45,119 bases of DNA from Defluviitaleaceae bacterium (GCA_009786685.1 WQRQ01000010.1:1-45119), one strand, 5' to 3'; shown: positions 1-8,230, counted from the first letter of the stretch. Notes: generated by a model not told the origin, from the sequence alone. Numbers and translations are program-made.

Positions 1-477
1 CTTGAAACAGCAAGGGTTGTCAATAAATGCTATAACCTAACAACACCTGAAATGCCTCTTGAAGTTTATAAGGATTTTACAAATTTCAAGCTATATATGA
101 GCGATACGGGACTTTTAACAATGACCAGCCGAACCCCGCAAGAAATTATTTTGAATCTTACCGAAACGGATAACAGGTTCTTGGGTGCTATAGCCGAGAA
201 TTATGTTGCACAGCATTTTGCCGCCCGTGATAAGAGCTTGCTTTATTGGAGGAGCGAGAGCAAAAGCGGAGGTCAGGCAGAAATCGACTTTGTATTGCAA
301 GAGGGCGCGAACATCATTCCTGTTGAGGTTAAAGCCGGAGAGCGTGTGGCTTCACGCAGTTTAAGTGTATTTGTCAAAAGATTCAAACCTCCGTACTCCA
401 TCAGAATTTCCGCCAAGAATTTCGGATTCGAGAACGAAATAAAATCAATACCGCTGTACGCAGCGTTTTGCATTTGA
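1..477 (+). CDS. C-terminal part of AAA ATPase / DUF4143-type protein (gene starts before the window)
   Basis: Frame 1 is open from base 1 (LETARVVNKCYNLTTPEMPLEVYKDFTNFKLYMSDTGLL...EIDFVLQEGANIIPVEVKAG). The YMSDTGLL and E(I/V)DFVL...PVEVKAG motifs are typical of DUF4143. Confidence 0.82.
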   Translation, partial: LETARVVNKCYNLTTPEMPLEVYKDFTNFKLYMSDTGLLTMTSRTPQEIILNLTETDNRFLGAIAENYVAQHFAARDKSLLYWRSESKSGGQAEIDFVLQEGANIIPVEVKAGERVASRSLSVFVKRFKPPYSIRISAKNFGFENEIKSIPLYAAFCI

Positions 478-487
478 CGACAAATAC

Positions 488-519
488 CACAAGAGCCGTC
501 CATATGGACGGCTCTTGTG
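488..519. terminator. Perfect 32-bp palindrome, probable bidirectional terminator between convergent genes
   Basis: CACAAGAGCCGTCCAT/ATGGACGGCTCTTGTG, followed by a T-rich stretch. Confidence 0.6.
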
Positions 520-522
520 ATG

Positions 523-1005
523 TTATTTTTGACTTCGCCAAACTTCAAAACTTTCCAATATTTCCCTGTACGCATCTGAATCGCTGCTAAGAGCAAGAAA
601 CCTATGCGTGGCAACGAACTCAAATAGGTACGGCTTTGGAATCAGATGCTTAGGGCTACTGGAGATTGATTTAATGTGTCCGGCTTCCAGCATCTTTAAG
701 ATGGTGGATTTGCCTATTCCTATAATCGTTACAATATCAGCAACAGTAAGGACATCGGGGTGGTCAGTGGTGAGATGCTGGAAGAATGCCACAACCTCGT
801 TCTCCTGCCCCAATGTCACCAACCGCGAAAATGATGCGCGGGTACTGGGTTCACGCTGACCTGATTTGAGCAGACCGGTTGGTATCATGCTCCCTTCACG
901 GTCACGGCGGCGTAGATACGCAATAACATCTTCAATGGCAATCTGGTATCTATGTGTTTTCTTACCAGAGTCGATTGCGGGGATGATTCTTCTTTTTTGT
1001 TGTTT
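523..1005 (-). pseudogene. 5'-truncated excisionase/HTH_17-like DNA-binding protein remnant
   Basis: ORF 523..888 extends in frame upstream to a TAG at 1008-1006 with no plausible early start: ...IIPAIDSGKKTHRYQIAIEDVIAYLRRRDREGSMIPTGLLKSG.... The N-terminal piece matches only the second half of an excisionase HTH. A second HTH-like segment follows (VLTVADIVTIIGIGKSTILKMLEAGHIKSI). Confidence 0.55.
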
Positions 1006-1056
1006 CTAGCGGTAAAATTAATTTGATAATTTACAGCCCATAGTATATTATTAAAC

Positions 1057-1900
1057 ATGATAGTAATACATATTTGTTGCGGGGGTGGACAGGCAGTGGA
1101 CATATGTAAAATTGATGACTTTCTTATTAATACAGGCTTGTATAGGTACGTATCTTTTTCTGACGATGAATGTGGGGAGTTAGCAACTCTTTTGTGTATA
1201 GGTGAACACTCCTATAATCAGAGGCAAATACTTCATAAATTCGATGCATTCTGTCCTTTATGTAAAAAAGAAACCGTATATACTCTCTTAGCAGATAGCA
1301 TTGCCCCGTACAGTCATGTATCAGAGCTACGCAATAGAAGGCGAATTGTTTATTCGGCTTGTTCAAGGGATAATTCACACAGGATTACTTTTTGGTTGCA
1401 TTCATCAGATAAAGGAGTTGCAAAAATAGGGCAAGACCCATCGGTTAAGGAAATTCTTACTAGCAGCATTTCTCGTTACAGAAAACTCCTCGGCAAAGAT
1501 TTAATCGAATTACAAACTGCTATCCAACTTCACTCGCATGGAGTTGGCATAGGTTCGTTTGTGTATTTAAGAAGAATTTTTGAAAACTTGATTATAACCG
1601 CATTTGAAGAAAACAAATTTAAGTATGGATGATGCAGAAAATTTTATGAAGAAGCGTATGGAAGAAAAAATAGACGCAGTAAAATCATTTATCCCATCTT
1701 TTATTACGACAAGTCGTAATATATATGGAATACTAAGTAAGGGTATCCATGAACTTAATGAGGATGAATGTTTAGGTTTTTTTCCTGTACTAAAGGAAAG
1801 TATAGAAATGATATTAGAACAAAAAGTGAAACTTAAGGAAGAAAAACAGAAAGAGGAATCATTAAAAAAAGCGATAAGCAGTATTTCGTCCACGTTATAA
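1057..1900 (+). pseudogene. Uncharacterised protein split by a frameshift near 1604-1632
   Basis: ORF 1057..1632 (frame 1, ends ...LRRIFENLIITAFEENK) and ORF 1604..1900 (frame 2, ...MDDAENFMKKRMEEKIDAVKSFIPSFITTSRNIYGILSKGIHELNEDECLGFFPVLKESIEMIL) overlap. They read as consecutive parts of one protein. Confidence 0.6.
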
Positions 1901-1921
1901 TGACACAGAGGTGTATGCCGT

Positions 1922-2347
1922 ATGCGTATATATTTAGACAACTGTTGCTTTAATCGCCCATATGACAATCAACGTCATTTGAAGATAGAGTTGGAAACAA
2001 AAGCAAAGCTAAAAATTCAAGAAATGATAATAGATGGTGAACTAGAGTTGGTTACTTCATATGTTCTTGAACATGAAAATGATGAAAACCCATATGATGA
2101 GCGTAAAATTGCTATTGAGGCGTTTTTGAAATATGCGATTGTAGATGTTGATGAAACCTTTGAAATTATTAAAATAGCAAGCATTGCAATGGGAAGTGGA
2201 TTAAAGATAAAAGATTCCTTGCATGTTGCTTGCGCTATCGCTTCAAAGTGTGACTATTTGCTAACCACAGACAAGAGATTCTTGAAACACAAAGACAGCA
2301 GGATAAAAATAATAAATCCAATGCAATTTTTACTGGAAATGGAGTGA
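1922..2347 (+). CDS. PIN-domain-like protein, probable toxin
   Basis: MRIYLDNCCFNRPYD start with conserved acidic residues; IKDSLHVACAIASKCDYLLTTDKRFLKH is a PIN C-terminal signature. Confidence 0.72.
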   Translation: MRIYLDNCCFNRPYDNQRHLKIELETKAKLKIQEMIIDGELELVTSYVLEHENDENPYDERKIAIEAFLKYAIVDVDETFEIIKIASIAMGSGLKIKDSLHVACAIASKCDYLLTTDKRFLKHKDSRIKIINPMQFLLEME

Positions 2348-2354
2348 TAAAATT

Positions 2355-2567
2355 ATGACTGACGCCGTATTAAAACAATCCGTGTTAAAGCATTTTATTG
2401 ACAGCTTTGGACACGTTCAAACTGAGAGATTTATTTCCCTTATCAATAAAGAGCCTTTCGATTATACCGAATGGCAAAGGGATTTGTTTGAAGGTATGAC
2501 CATTGAGGAATTATCAAGCAATGCTATGGAAAACAGACGGCGCAAGCGTGCCGCTCAAACAAATTGA
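2355..2567 (+). CDS. Small partner of the PIN protein, putative antitoxin
   Basis: 70 aa, 7 nt downstream of the PIN gene: MTDAVLKQSVLKHFIDSFGHVQTERFISLINKEPFDYTEWQRDLFEGMTIEEL. Confidence 0.55.
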   Translation: MTDAVLKQSVLKHFIDSFGHVQTERFISLINKEPFDYTEWQRDLFEGMTIEELSSNAMENRRRKRAAQTN

Positions 2568-2658
2568 ACAGAGCCGTTGGTCGGCAAACCGTCGGCGCGG
2601 AGATTCCGAAACTGTCCTCGTTGCCTTAATTTCACTAGGATTGTGAAAACACGTTCGG

Positions 2659-2715
2659 GCTTCTTGAAAACCGTAGACCTGAAAGGGTCCAGGGGTTCGA
2701 ATCCCTTGCTATCCG
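2659..2715 (+). other. 3' fragment of a tRNA-Ser(UGA) gene (anticodon loop to discriminator base), att-site-like
   Basis: CTTGAAAACCG (loop CTTGAAA, anticodon TGA); long variable-arm hairpin GACC-TGAAAG-GGTC; T-arm AGGGG-TTCGAAT-CCCTT; 3' acceptor strand GCTATCC + G. No matching D-arm or complete 5' half upstream. Confidence 0.6.
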
Positions 2716-2722
2716 TGGACAG

Positions 2723-2771
2723 GAAAAAACGAAGGATTGAGTCTGCAAATGGCTCAATCCTTCGTTTTTTC
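2723..2771. terminator. Strong Rho-independent (bidirectional) terminator
   Basis: 19-bp perfect stem GAAAAAACGAAGGATTGAG / CTCAATCCTTCGTTTTTTC with an 11-nt loop, directly after the tRNA fragment. Confidence 0.85.
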
Positions 2772-3048
2772 TAGCTACATATGATAATTGGAGATTTTGA
2801 AATTAGTTGCAAGTTCTTTCAGTTAATTTGCGTTAGTTGCTATTATTATGCCGTCACAATGGGCGGCATGGGGGAAAATTGATTGTACATAGTAAGTTTT
2901 TTCATACCTTCGGACGGCGAACGTCGGCGGTGGGGATGGGTGACTGGTTGCTATATTGTTGATGTGCTGTATTACGGTATATGTTGCGAAGATACTTATT
3001 CATTGTTACTATGTAGAAGTGGATTAATCGGACAGGCAACGTAAGAGT

Positions 3049-3129
3049 ATGAGCAGTATCTTTCTTTTTATTTCCATAGTCCTAAACGTCCTTTTGCTGA
3101 TATTTTTGTTTTTTATGCTAGGGGGTTAG
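3049..3129 (+). CDS. 26-aa single-pass membrane micro-ORF
   Basis: ATG...TAG reads MSSIFLFISIVLNVLLLIFLFFMLGG; almost entirely hydrophobic. Its stop abuts an ATG at 3131. Confidence 0.35.
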   Translation: MSSIFLFISIVLNVLLLIFLFFMLGG

Positions 3130-3164
3130 CATGAGTTCAATCTTGATTGATAACTGGACAATAA

Positions 3165-4091
3165 GTTCCTATTTCGAGCATTTATTTACTCCGTCAAAAG
3201 TTATGCCAACTTATTCGCCAATATCATGTAGGGTTACTTTATTTAACAGCTTTAATTTTATGGGATGAAATAGATATTATTTCACGGTGGTATACCTCTC
3301 TTCCTCGCGACAATTACTTAGCACAACAGCTTTTGGATTTATGTAACGATAGGCGTTCTGATAAGTTTTTAGATTCAGAAGTTGTACGATTACCTGAGTA
3401 CACAAAAGAGCCATCAGGACTTACAAGATTTGATTTTAACAATGAGCTAAGTTTTAAGGATTGGTATAAGCAGTATTCCCCGCTATTGCTCAATAGGGCA
3501 GAGATGTATATAGATGTTGCAGAAGAAATTGGTGCAAATTACTTTCCGCACCCTAATAGAGCAGAGCATTTGTTAAACAGCAGCTTACTCAAAGGACGTT
3601 TCAATAGATACAAATTATTGGAAATGGTGGATAAGTCATTAATTGAATATTATGATGAACTTGATAAAGAGTATGAAACTGGCATACTTAAATTTGATTA
3701 TCCTGTTCTTTATGACTATATAACAAACAATGCAACTACTCCAACAGAAGAATTGAAAGTCGCTTTGGAGATGCGTTATGATAAAGATGTGATTGCATTT
3801 AGGCAGAGCCTAAATTCTTTTGAAGAAGGGCTAAATAATGCAAATAGACGCAAGAGGTTGGAAGCACACAGACAAATTCGTGAACTTACACAATCAATAT
3901 CCAATGATTTTTCAGTTAAAGGCAATTCCTTAAAAATTCGTGAAATAAAGGTCGGTCTTTCTTCGCCATTGGGAATAAATGTTGGTTTAGAAAAACCCAT
4001 TAAATTATCCCTTGGCGGAAGTGACAGAGTGTTGAATTTAACTTTCTTGACTCGATTGCGCGACTTTGGATTAGGAAAGGTGATTAATTAA
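3165..4091 (+). CDS. Uncharacterised protein; 5' end unclear
   Basis: The supplied ORF (3333..4091) stays open upstream to 3165: VPISSIYLLRQKLCQLIRQYHVGLLYLTALILWDEIDIISRWYTSLPRDNYLAQQLLDLCND.... No ATG in that extension; an ATG at 3131 is in another frame. Confidence 0.5.
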   Translation, partial: VPISSIYLLRQKLCQLIRQYHVGLLYLTALILWDEIDIISRWYTSLPRDNYLAQQLLDLCNDRRSDKFLDSEVVRLPEYTKEPSGLTRFDFNNELSFKDWYKQYSPLLLNRAEMYIDVAEEIGANYFPHPNRAEHLLNSSLLKGRFNRYKLLEMVDKSLIEYYDELDKEYETGILKFDYPVLYDYITNNATTPTEELKVALEMRYDKDVIAFRQSLNSFEEGLNNANRRKRLEAHRQIRELTQSISNDFSVKGNSLKIREIKVGLSSPLGINVGLEKPIKLSLGGSDRVLNLTFLTRLRDFGLGKVIN

Positions 4092-4167
4092 TTTTGCAGT
4101 ATAAACGCTATGAACATTCAAGTGCCACCTGTTTTGACGAAGTAACGAGCTAAAATAGGCAGTGTAC

Positions 4168-4227
4168 TTTTTGCCTTACGGCAAAAACCATTCCGCAAAA
4201 AACGCGTTAATGACCGCGATTTTTTGC
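4168..4227 (+). repeat. Twin-hairpin repeat, copy 1
   Basis: TTTTTGCC-TTAC-GGCAAAAA, then GCAAAAAACGCG-loop-CGCG(A)TTTTTTGC. Same architecture at 44525..44589. Confidence 0.6.
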
Positions 4228-4249
4228 TACATTGTATGAGGTGAGTAAA

Positions 4250-5182
4250 ATGTTTTCTGTAGTAGTACCGGTATTTAACGAGGAAGAAGTAATAACGGAG
4301 ACGTACAAGCGGCTGAGCGGTGTAATGCAAGGCATGGCGGAGCCGTACGAATTAATTTTTGTAAACGACGGTAGTCGCGACAAAAGCGCGGCTATTATTG
4401 CGGGGTTTTGTGAGGCGGACAAAAATGTGCGGCTTATAAATTTTTCTCGTAATTTTGGACATATGTCTGCGATAACTGCGGGTATGGAATACGCAAGCGG
4501 CGACGCGATTTTTATAATAGACGCGGATTTACAAGACCCGCCGGAGATTTTCCCGCAGATGGCTGATAAATGGCGGGAGGGCTACCACGTAGTATACGGC
4601 CAGCGCAAAAAGCGCGAGGGCGAGACCTTTTTTAAAAAAGCCAGCGCGAAAATCTTCTATCGCTTCATAAAAAGAATGACGCACATAGAAATGCCCGTAG
4701 ACACAGGCGAGTTTAGGCTGATAGACAAAACAGTAAACGACGCGGTAAAAAAATTACCGGAAAAAAGCAGATATATCCGAGGTCTGGTAAGCTGGGTAGG
4801 CTTTAAGCAAACGGCAATCATGTACGTGCGAAACGAACGCTTTGCCGGGCAGACAAAATACCCGCTTGGAAAAATGGTCGCCTTTGCCATGGACGCGGTG
4901 ACTGCGTTTTCTTACAAGCCGCTGAAAGCCGCCACTACTCTTGGGTTTTTGATTTCTATTGCAAGCTTTATTTATATCGCTGTGATTCTTTTTCAGGGTC
5001 TTTTTACCGATACCACCGTGGATGGGTGGGCTTCTACCATGGGCGTGATTTTGTTTACGCAGGGCATTACCATGATGATTTTAGGCCTAATGGGCGAGTA
5101 CATCGGCAGGATATACGAAGAATTAAAAAACAGACCCGTTTATATAGTGCAGGAGACATTGGGATTTGATGAGAATCACTAA
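4250..5182 (+). CDS. Glycosyltransferase family 2 (DPM1/GtrB-like, C-terminal TM helices)
   Basis: FSVVVPVFNEEEVI, FVNDGSRDKS, DADLQDPPE, followed by two hydrophobic helices. ATG at 4250 preceded by GAGGTG. Confidence 0.9.
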   Translation: MFSVVVPVFNEEEVITETYKRLSGVMQGMAEPYELIFVNDGSRDKSAAIIAGFCEADKNVRLINFSRNFGHMSAITAGMEYASGDAIFIIDADLQDPPEIFPQMADKWREGYHVVYGQRKKREGETFFKKASAKIFYRFIKRMTHIEMPVDTGEFRLIDKTVNDAVKKLPEKSRYIRGLVSWVGFKQTAIMYVRNERFAGQTKYPLGKMVAFAMDAVTAFSYKPLKAATTLGFLISIASFIYIAVILFQGLFTDTTVDGWASTMGVILFTQGITMMILGLMGEYIGRIYEELKNRPVYIVQETLGFDENH

Positions 5183-5270
5183 GCACATGAAAAAGGGGAA
5201 GCGTCAATGCCACAGGAAATGTGGGTATGTCATCGCGTTTAACAAAATAATATTAGAAAGAGATGATATC

Positions 5271-5798
5271 TTGCGGCAACTTCTAAATAATTGCATTCCT
5301 GTTTTGTTGCTTTATCTCTTGGTTGGATGTGCCAATAGTCACGAAATCATGCCGTTGGAAGAAATTAGTGTGCATGATAATTTTACGATGACCGTCTCCT
5401 CTCCTCAAAGTGTGTGGTGCGCTTCCGAGATTACGGAAAATAATCCACTGGTGTTTGAAGTTAGTCTTGTATATCATGGAGATAAGCCCGAGGTACACGC
5501 CTACCATCGTTTACCGTTTTATTCCTTTGGGGTAAAGTTTCCAAGCGGAGAAGGCAACTTTAGTAATACGCAATTAGATAAGCGCGTGTCTACTGCATTC
5601 CGATATGGTGAGCCTTATGTATGGAGCTTTAAGTGGCACGAGAAACCCATTGTATTAGAAGATTATGAAGTAGTATGGATGCCTTGGGTTCCTATTAAAG
5701 CGGGAAATTTATATTTTATGTTTAGTGCAGAGTTAAGATTTGAATGTGGTTTGCCTGATTTTGATTGCATTATTTGGTTGCCGTTTTCAATTGTGTAA
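5271..5798 (+). CDS. Putative lipoprotein of unknown function
   Basis: TTG start gives LRQLLNNCIPVLLLYLLVGC-ANS, a lipobox signal peptide. The longer ORF in the track (from 5166) lacks a good N-terminus. Confidence 0.55.
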   Translation: MRQLLNNCIPVLLLYLLVGCANSHEIMPLEEISVHDNFTMTVSSPQSVWCASEITENNPLVFEVSLVYHGDKPEVHAYHRLPFYSFGVKFPSGEGNFSNTQLDKRVSTAFRYGEPYVWSFKWHEKPIVLEDYEVVWMPWVPIKAGNLYFMFSAELRFECGLPDFDCIIWLPFSIV

Positions 5799-5816
5799 GA
5801 TTCCATTATAAAAAAC

Positions 5817-5847
5817 AATACGGCGTAGCTTGTCGCTACGCCGTATT
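5817..5847. terminator. Bidirectional terminator
   Basis: AATACGGCGTAGC-TTGTC-GCTACGCCGTATT with T-rich flanks on both strands. Confidence 0.8.
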
Positions 5848-5853
5848 ATTTAC

Positions 5854-5976
5854 TTACTTGTTTTTCTTTTGATTGTTTGTGTTGTTAGAAGCGTTGTTGT
5901 TCATTTCGTTTCCAAATTCTGTGTTTGTTTGTTTGTTTGTTGTATTTGTTGATTGGCTTGTTTTTTTGTTATCCAC
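5854..5976 (-). CDS. 40-aa Asn/Gln/Lys/Thr-rich protein, possibly gamma-type small acid-soluble spore protein-like
   Basis: GTG start with GGGAGG 9 nt upstream: (M)DNKKTSQSTNTTNKQTNTEFGNEMNNNASNNTNNQKKNK*, followed by the terminator. Below the ORF-track length cutoff. Confidence 0.5.
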   Translation of the reverse strand: MDNKKTSQSTNTTNKQTNTEFGNEMNNNASNNTNNQKKNK

Positions 5977-6085
5977 GTTAGTCTGCCTCCCTTCGTCACC
6001 CGCCAAGCTTCGGCGGCGATGGTAAGTAATTCAAGTGCTATGAGTACAGTATTGGCAGATTTGAGAGAATTATACATATTTTTTT

Positions 6086-7171
6086 TTAAAAGTTTGCGAT
6101 TGTGTCGGCTATGGTCTGCGCGATTAAAAGCTGCACGTAGGGGTCGGCCAGTCGGGCGGCTTCTGTCGGGTTGCTTTGGAAGAGGAGTTCCAGGATAACT
6201 ACGGGGATTTGTGACTCGCGTAAAATATGAAATTGCGGGGCGTAGTGGATACCACGGTCGGGGCTTTGCAGCGCGGATACCAGCGCGTCTTGGAAGGTGC
6301 GTGCCAAGTCGTAGCTGCCGTCTGCTGTGCCGTACAGCATTAGCGTGCCGTTGGAACGGCTGCTGCGGGCGTCGGCATTGCAGTGGATGGAGACAAAGTA
6401 GTCCCCGATGGAATTTGCGATACGAGTACGCGCCCTCGTGGACAAGAAATAATCACAGGTACGGGTGGGAATTAACAAAATATCGGAGTGCGCTTGGTCG
6501 AAGATTTCCAGTATCTTTTGTGAAATGTTTAGTACGATTTCTGCTTCGCTTGGGCCGTTTCTTAGTGCCGACGGTGCGCCCGGGTCGTGACCGCCGTGGC
6601 CGGGGTCTATTACTACTACGGTACGATAGCGTTCTCGCGGGTCTATTATTTGTATGTAGCTTTGGCCGTACTCCGTTAACGCGCCTCGGCGGGTACGGAT
6701 TTGTATGCGGTTATCTTCTGCCAGTAGGCGCATTGGTAAAATATTGTACGGCAAAAGCGGAAAACTGCGACGCGGTAAGTACAGGTCTTCAAATACAACT
6801 GTGTGTTCGCGGTAGTAATAATTATGCTCCACCTCAAACGCACCCAAATCATCAGGAAAAAACAACGTACTCGTATATGTATCAAAAAAAATCCCCACTC
6901 CCCATTGTACAGGAATAATCGGAGGCATGTCCAACCGCTCGACAGCCCCCGCAAGCGACAAAATCTGCGGCGTCTGCGGTGCAGGCACAAAAACAGGCAC
7001 GGCCTCGGCGTAGGCAACGACGGTGACATTTTGCCGTACATACAAAAAACACGCCCCCGCCAAAATAAGCGCGAGCGCGGTAAACCCTGCTAAAAACAAC
7101 GCAGGTTTTTTTAGCTCATTTGCTTCCTTTATGTAATTACGATACCCACGCTCGCCTCTGTATTTTTTCAT
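6086..7171 (-). CDS. N-acetylmuramoyl-L-alanine amidase (amidase_3)
   Basis: VVVIDPGHGGHDPGA...EAEIVLNIS...R...FVSIHCNAD...ILELLFQSN; N-terminal TM anchor. Confidence 0.92.
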   Translation of the reverse strand: MKKYRGERGYRNYIKEANELKKPALFLAGFTALALILAGACFLYVRQNVTVVAYAEAVPVFVPAPQTPQILSLAGAVERLDMPPIIPVQWGVGIFFDTYTSTLFFPDDLGAFEVEHNYYYREHTVVFEDLYLPRRSFPLLPYNILPMRLLAEDNRIQIRTRRGALTEYGQSYIQIIDPRERYRTVVVIDPGHGGHDPGAPSALRNGPSEAEIVLNISQKILEIFDQAHSDILLIPTRTCDYFLSTRARTRIANSIGDYFVSIHCNADARSSRSNGTLMLYGTADGSYDLARTFQDALVSALQSPDRGIHYAPQFHILRESQIPVVILELLFQSNPTEAARLADPYVQLLIAQTIADTIANF

Positions 7172-7175
7172 TTTT

Positions 7176-7246
7176 GATGGGGGCTACGCCCCCAAGCCCC
7201 CTCGCTACACAGGGCAAAGCCCTTCTCCACTCCGCTGCCGCGTTCG
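7176..7246 (-). repeat. Dispersed palindromic repeat, copy A
   Basis: Reverse complement CGAACGCGGCAGCGGAGTGGAGAAGGGCTTTGCCCTGTGTAGCGAGGGGGCTTGGGGGCGTAGCCCCCATC aligns to 31087..31153. Confidence 0.7.
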
Positions 7247-7321
7247 GATGTACTATATCAAAACGCAATGGGGTTTTGCAAGTGTTTATGCGGGCTGGAA
7301 AGCTTTTGACCAAAAAAACAT

Positions 7322-8230
7322 TTAAAATCCGGTGGGGTTTTCGATATAGCGCAGCAGGGGGTAGGGGTTTATCCAAAAATTGCCTCGTGTAAACGTAACG
7401 TCGGGGGAGATGGCAAGGTGCAAATGCACGGGAAAGCTGCGCCCGTCACGTCCGCCGCCGCTGTTTCCCATTTGGCCGAGGAGTTGCCCTGCGGTGATAT
7501 TCTGCCCTGCGGCTATTCCCGTGGCAATGCGGTCCAAGTGTGCGTATAGATACAGCGTGTTGTTTTCCGTCACGACACTCACAAAATACCCGAGGTTATT
7601 ATCCCAGCCCGCCTCGCGTACCGTTCCGCGTGTCATGCTGGATACAGGTACGCGTCCGCGGATATTTTCGCGGTCTATGATTGCCGTACCCATGTGCATT
7701 CGATTCCCTTGGAAATTATGCTCAACCCCCCACGAGTCCCCAAACATTATCGAAGGGTCGTACTCATACCAGCCCGCAGGTATCGGAAACGCCTCGATTT
7801 CCGTAAAAAGGCTTTCAAACATGGCTATATAAGGTGCGATACTGCGCGAGTTATACTGTCTGGAAAGCCGCTTAAAATCCGATACATACAGCCGCTCGAT
7901 TGCACTAAGGTCGTAAACGGCACGCTTCTCCGGGAAGAAATCATTTTGGGCATTAAACACGGCAAAAAGCTCCGGGAAGGAAATCCCGTTGCGTGCCGCA
8001 TATACCCGCAGCATTCCGATAGCCCTGTGAGGCACACGGAACGCCGCCACAGTATCCGCGTCCACCCGTACCCTGATACCCGGCCGCAAAAGGCTAAAAA
8101 TGCCGCCGATAATTAACAAAAAAACCGCAAGCACGCATAGCTTAAAAAAATAATCCTTTACAAGCCCCGGTCTAAAGCCGTTGAGCTTCCTTTTAATTCC
8201 AACCCTGCGTTTTATGTCGCGGCTTCGCAT
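7322..8230 (-). CDS. M23/LytM-family metallopeptidase, membrane anchored
   Basis: MGTAI...VSSMTRGTVREAGWDNNLGYFVSVVTENNTLYLYAHLDR...GQLLGQMGNSGG...VHLHLAI. Confidence 0.85.
   Translation of the reverse strand: MRSRDIKRRVGIKRKLNGFRPGLVKDYFFKLCVLAVFLLIIGGIFSLLRPGIRVRVDADTVAAFRVPHRAIGMLRVYAARNGISFPELFAVFNAQNDFFPEKRAVYDLSAIERLYVSDFKRLSRQYNSRSIAPYIAMFESLFTEIEAFPIPAGWYEYDPSIMFGDSWGVEHNFQGNRMHMGTAIIDRENIRGRVPVSSMTRGTVREAGWDNNLGYFVSVVTENNTLYLYAHLDRIATGIAAGQNITAGQLLGQMGNSGGGRDGRSFPVHLHLAISPDVTFTRGNFWINPYPLLRYIENPTGF

Noticed and set aside
1595-1640. Programmed -1 frameshifting between ORFs 1057 and 1604
   Set aside because: Moving from frame 1 to frame 2 needs +1 (or -2); the A/T-rich run does not form a heptamer in the upstream frame for -1 slippage. 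A simple indel is likelier.
2577-2774. 65-aa plus-strand ORF in the track
   Set aside because: It overlaps the tRNA-Ser fragment and the terminator; the translation is incidental.
5915-5950. GTTT microsatellite as a phase-variation tract
   Set aside because: It codes in frame for Thr-Asn-Lys-Gln residues of the small minus-strand ORF; only a few repeat units.
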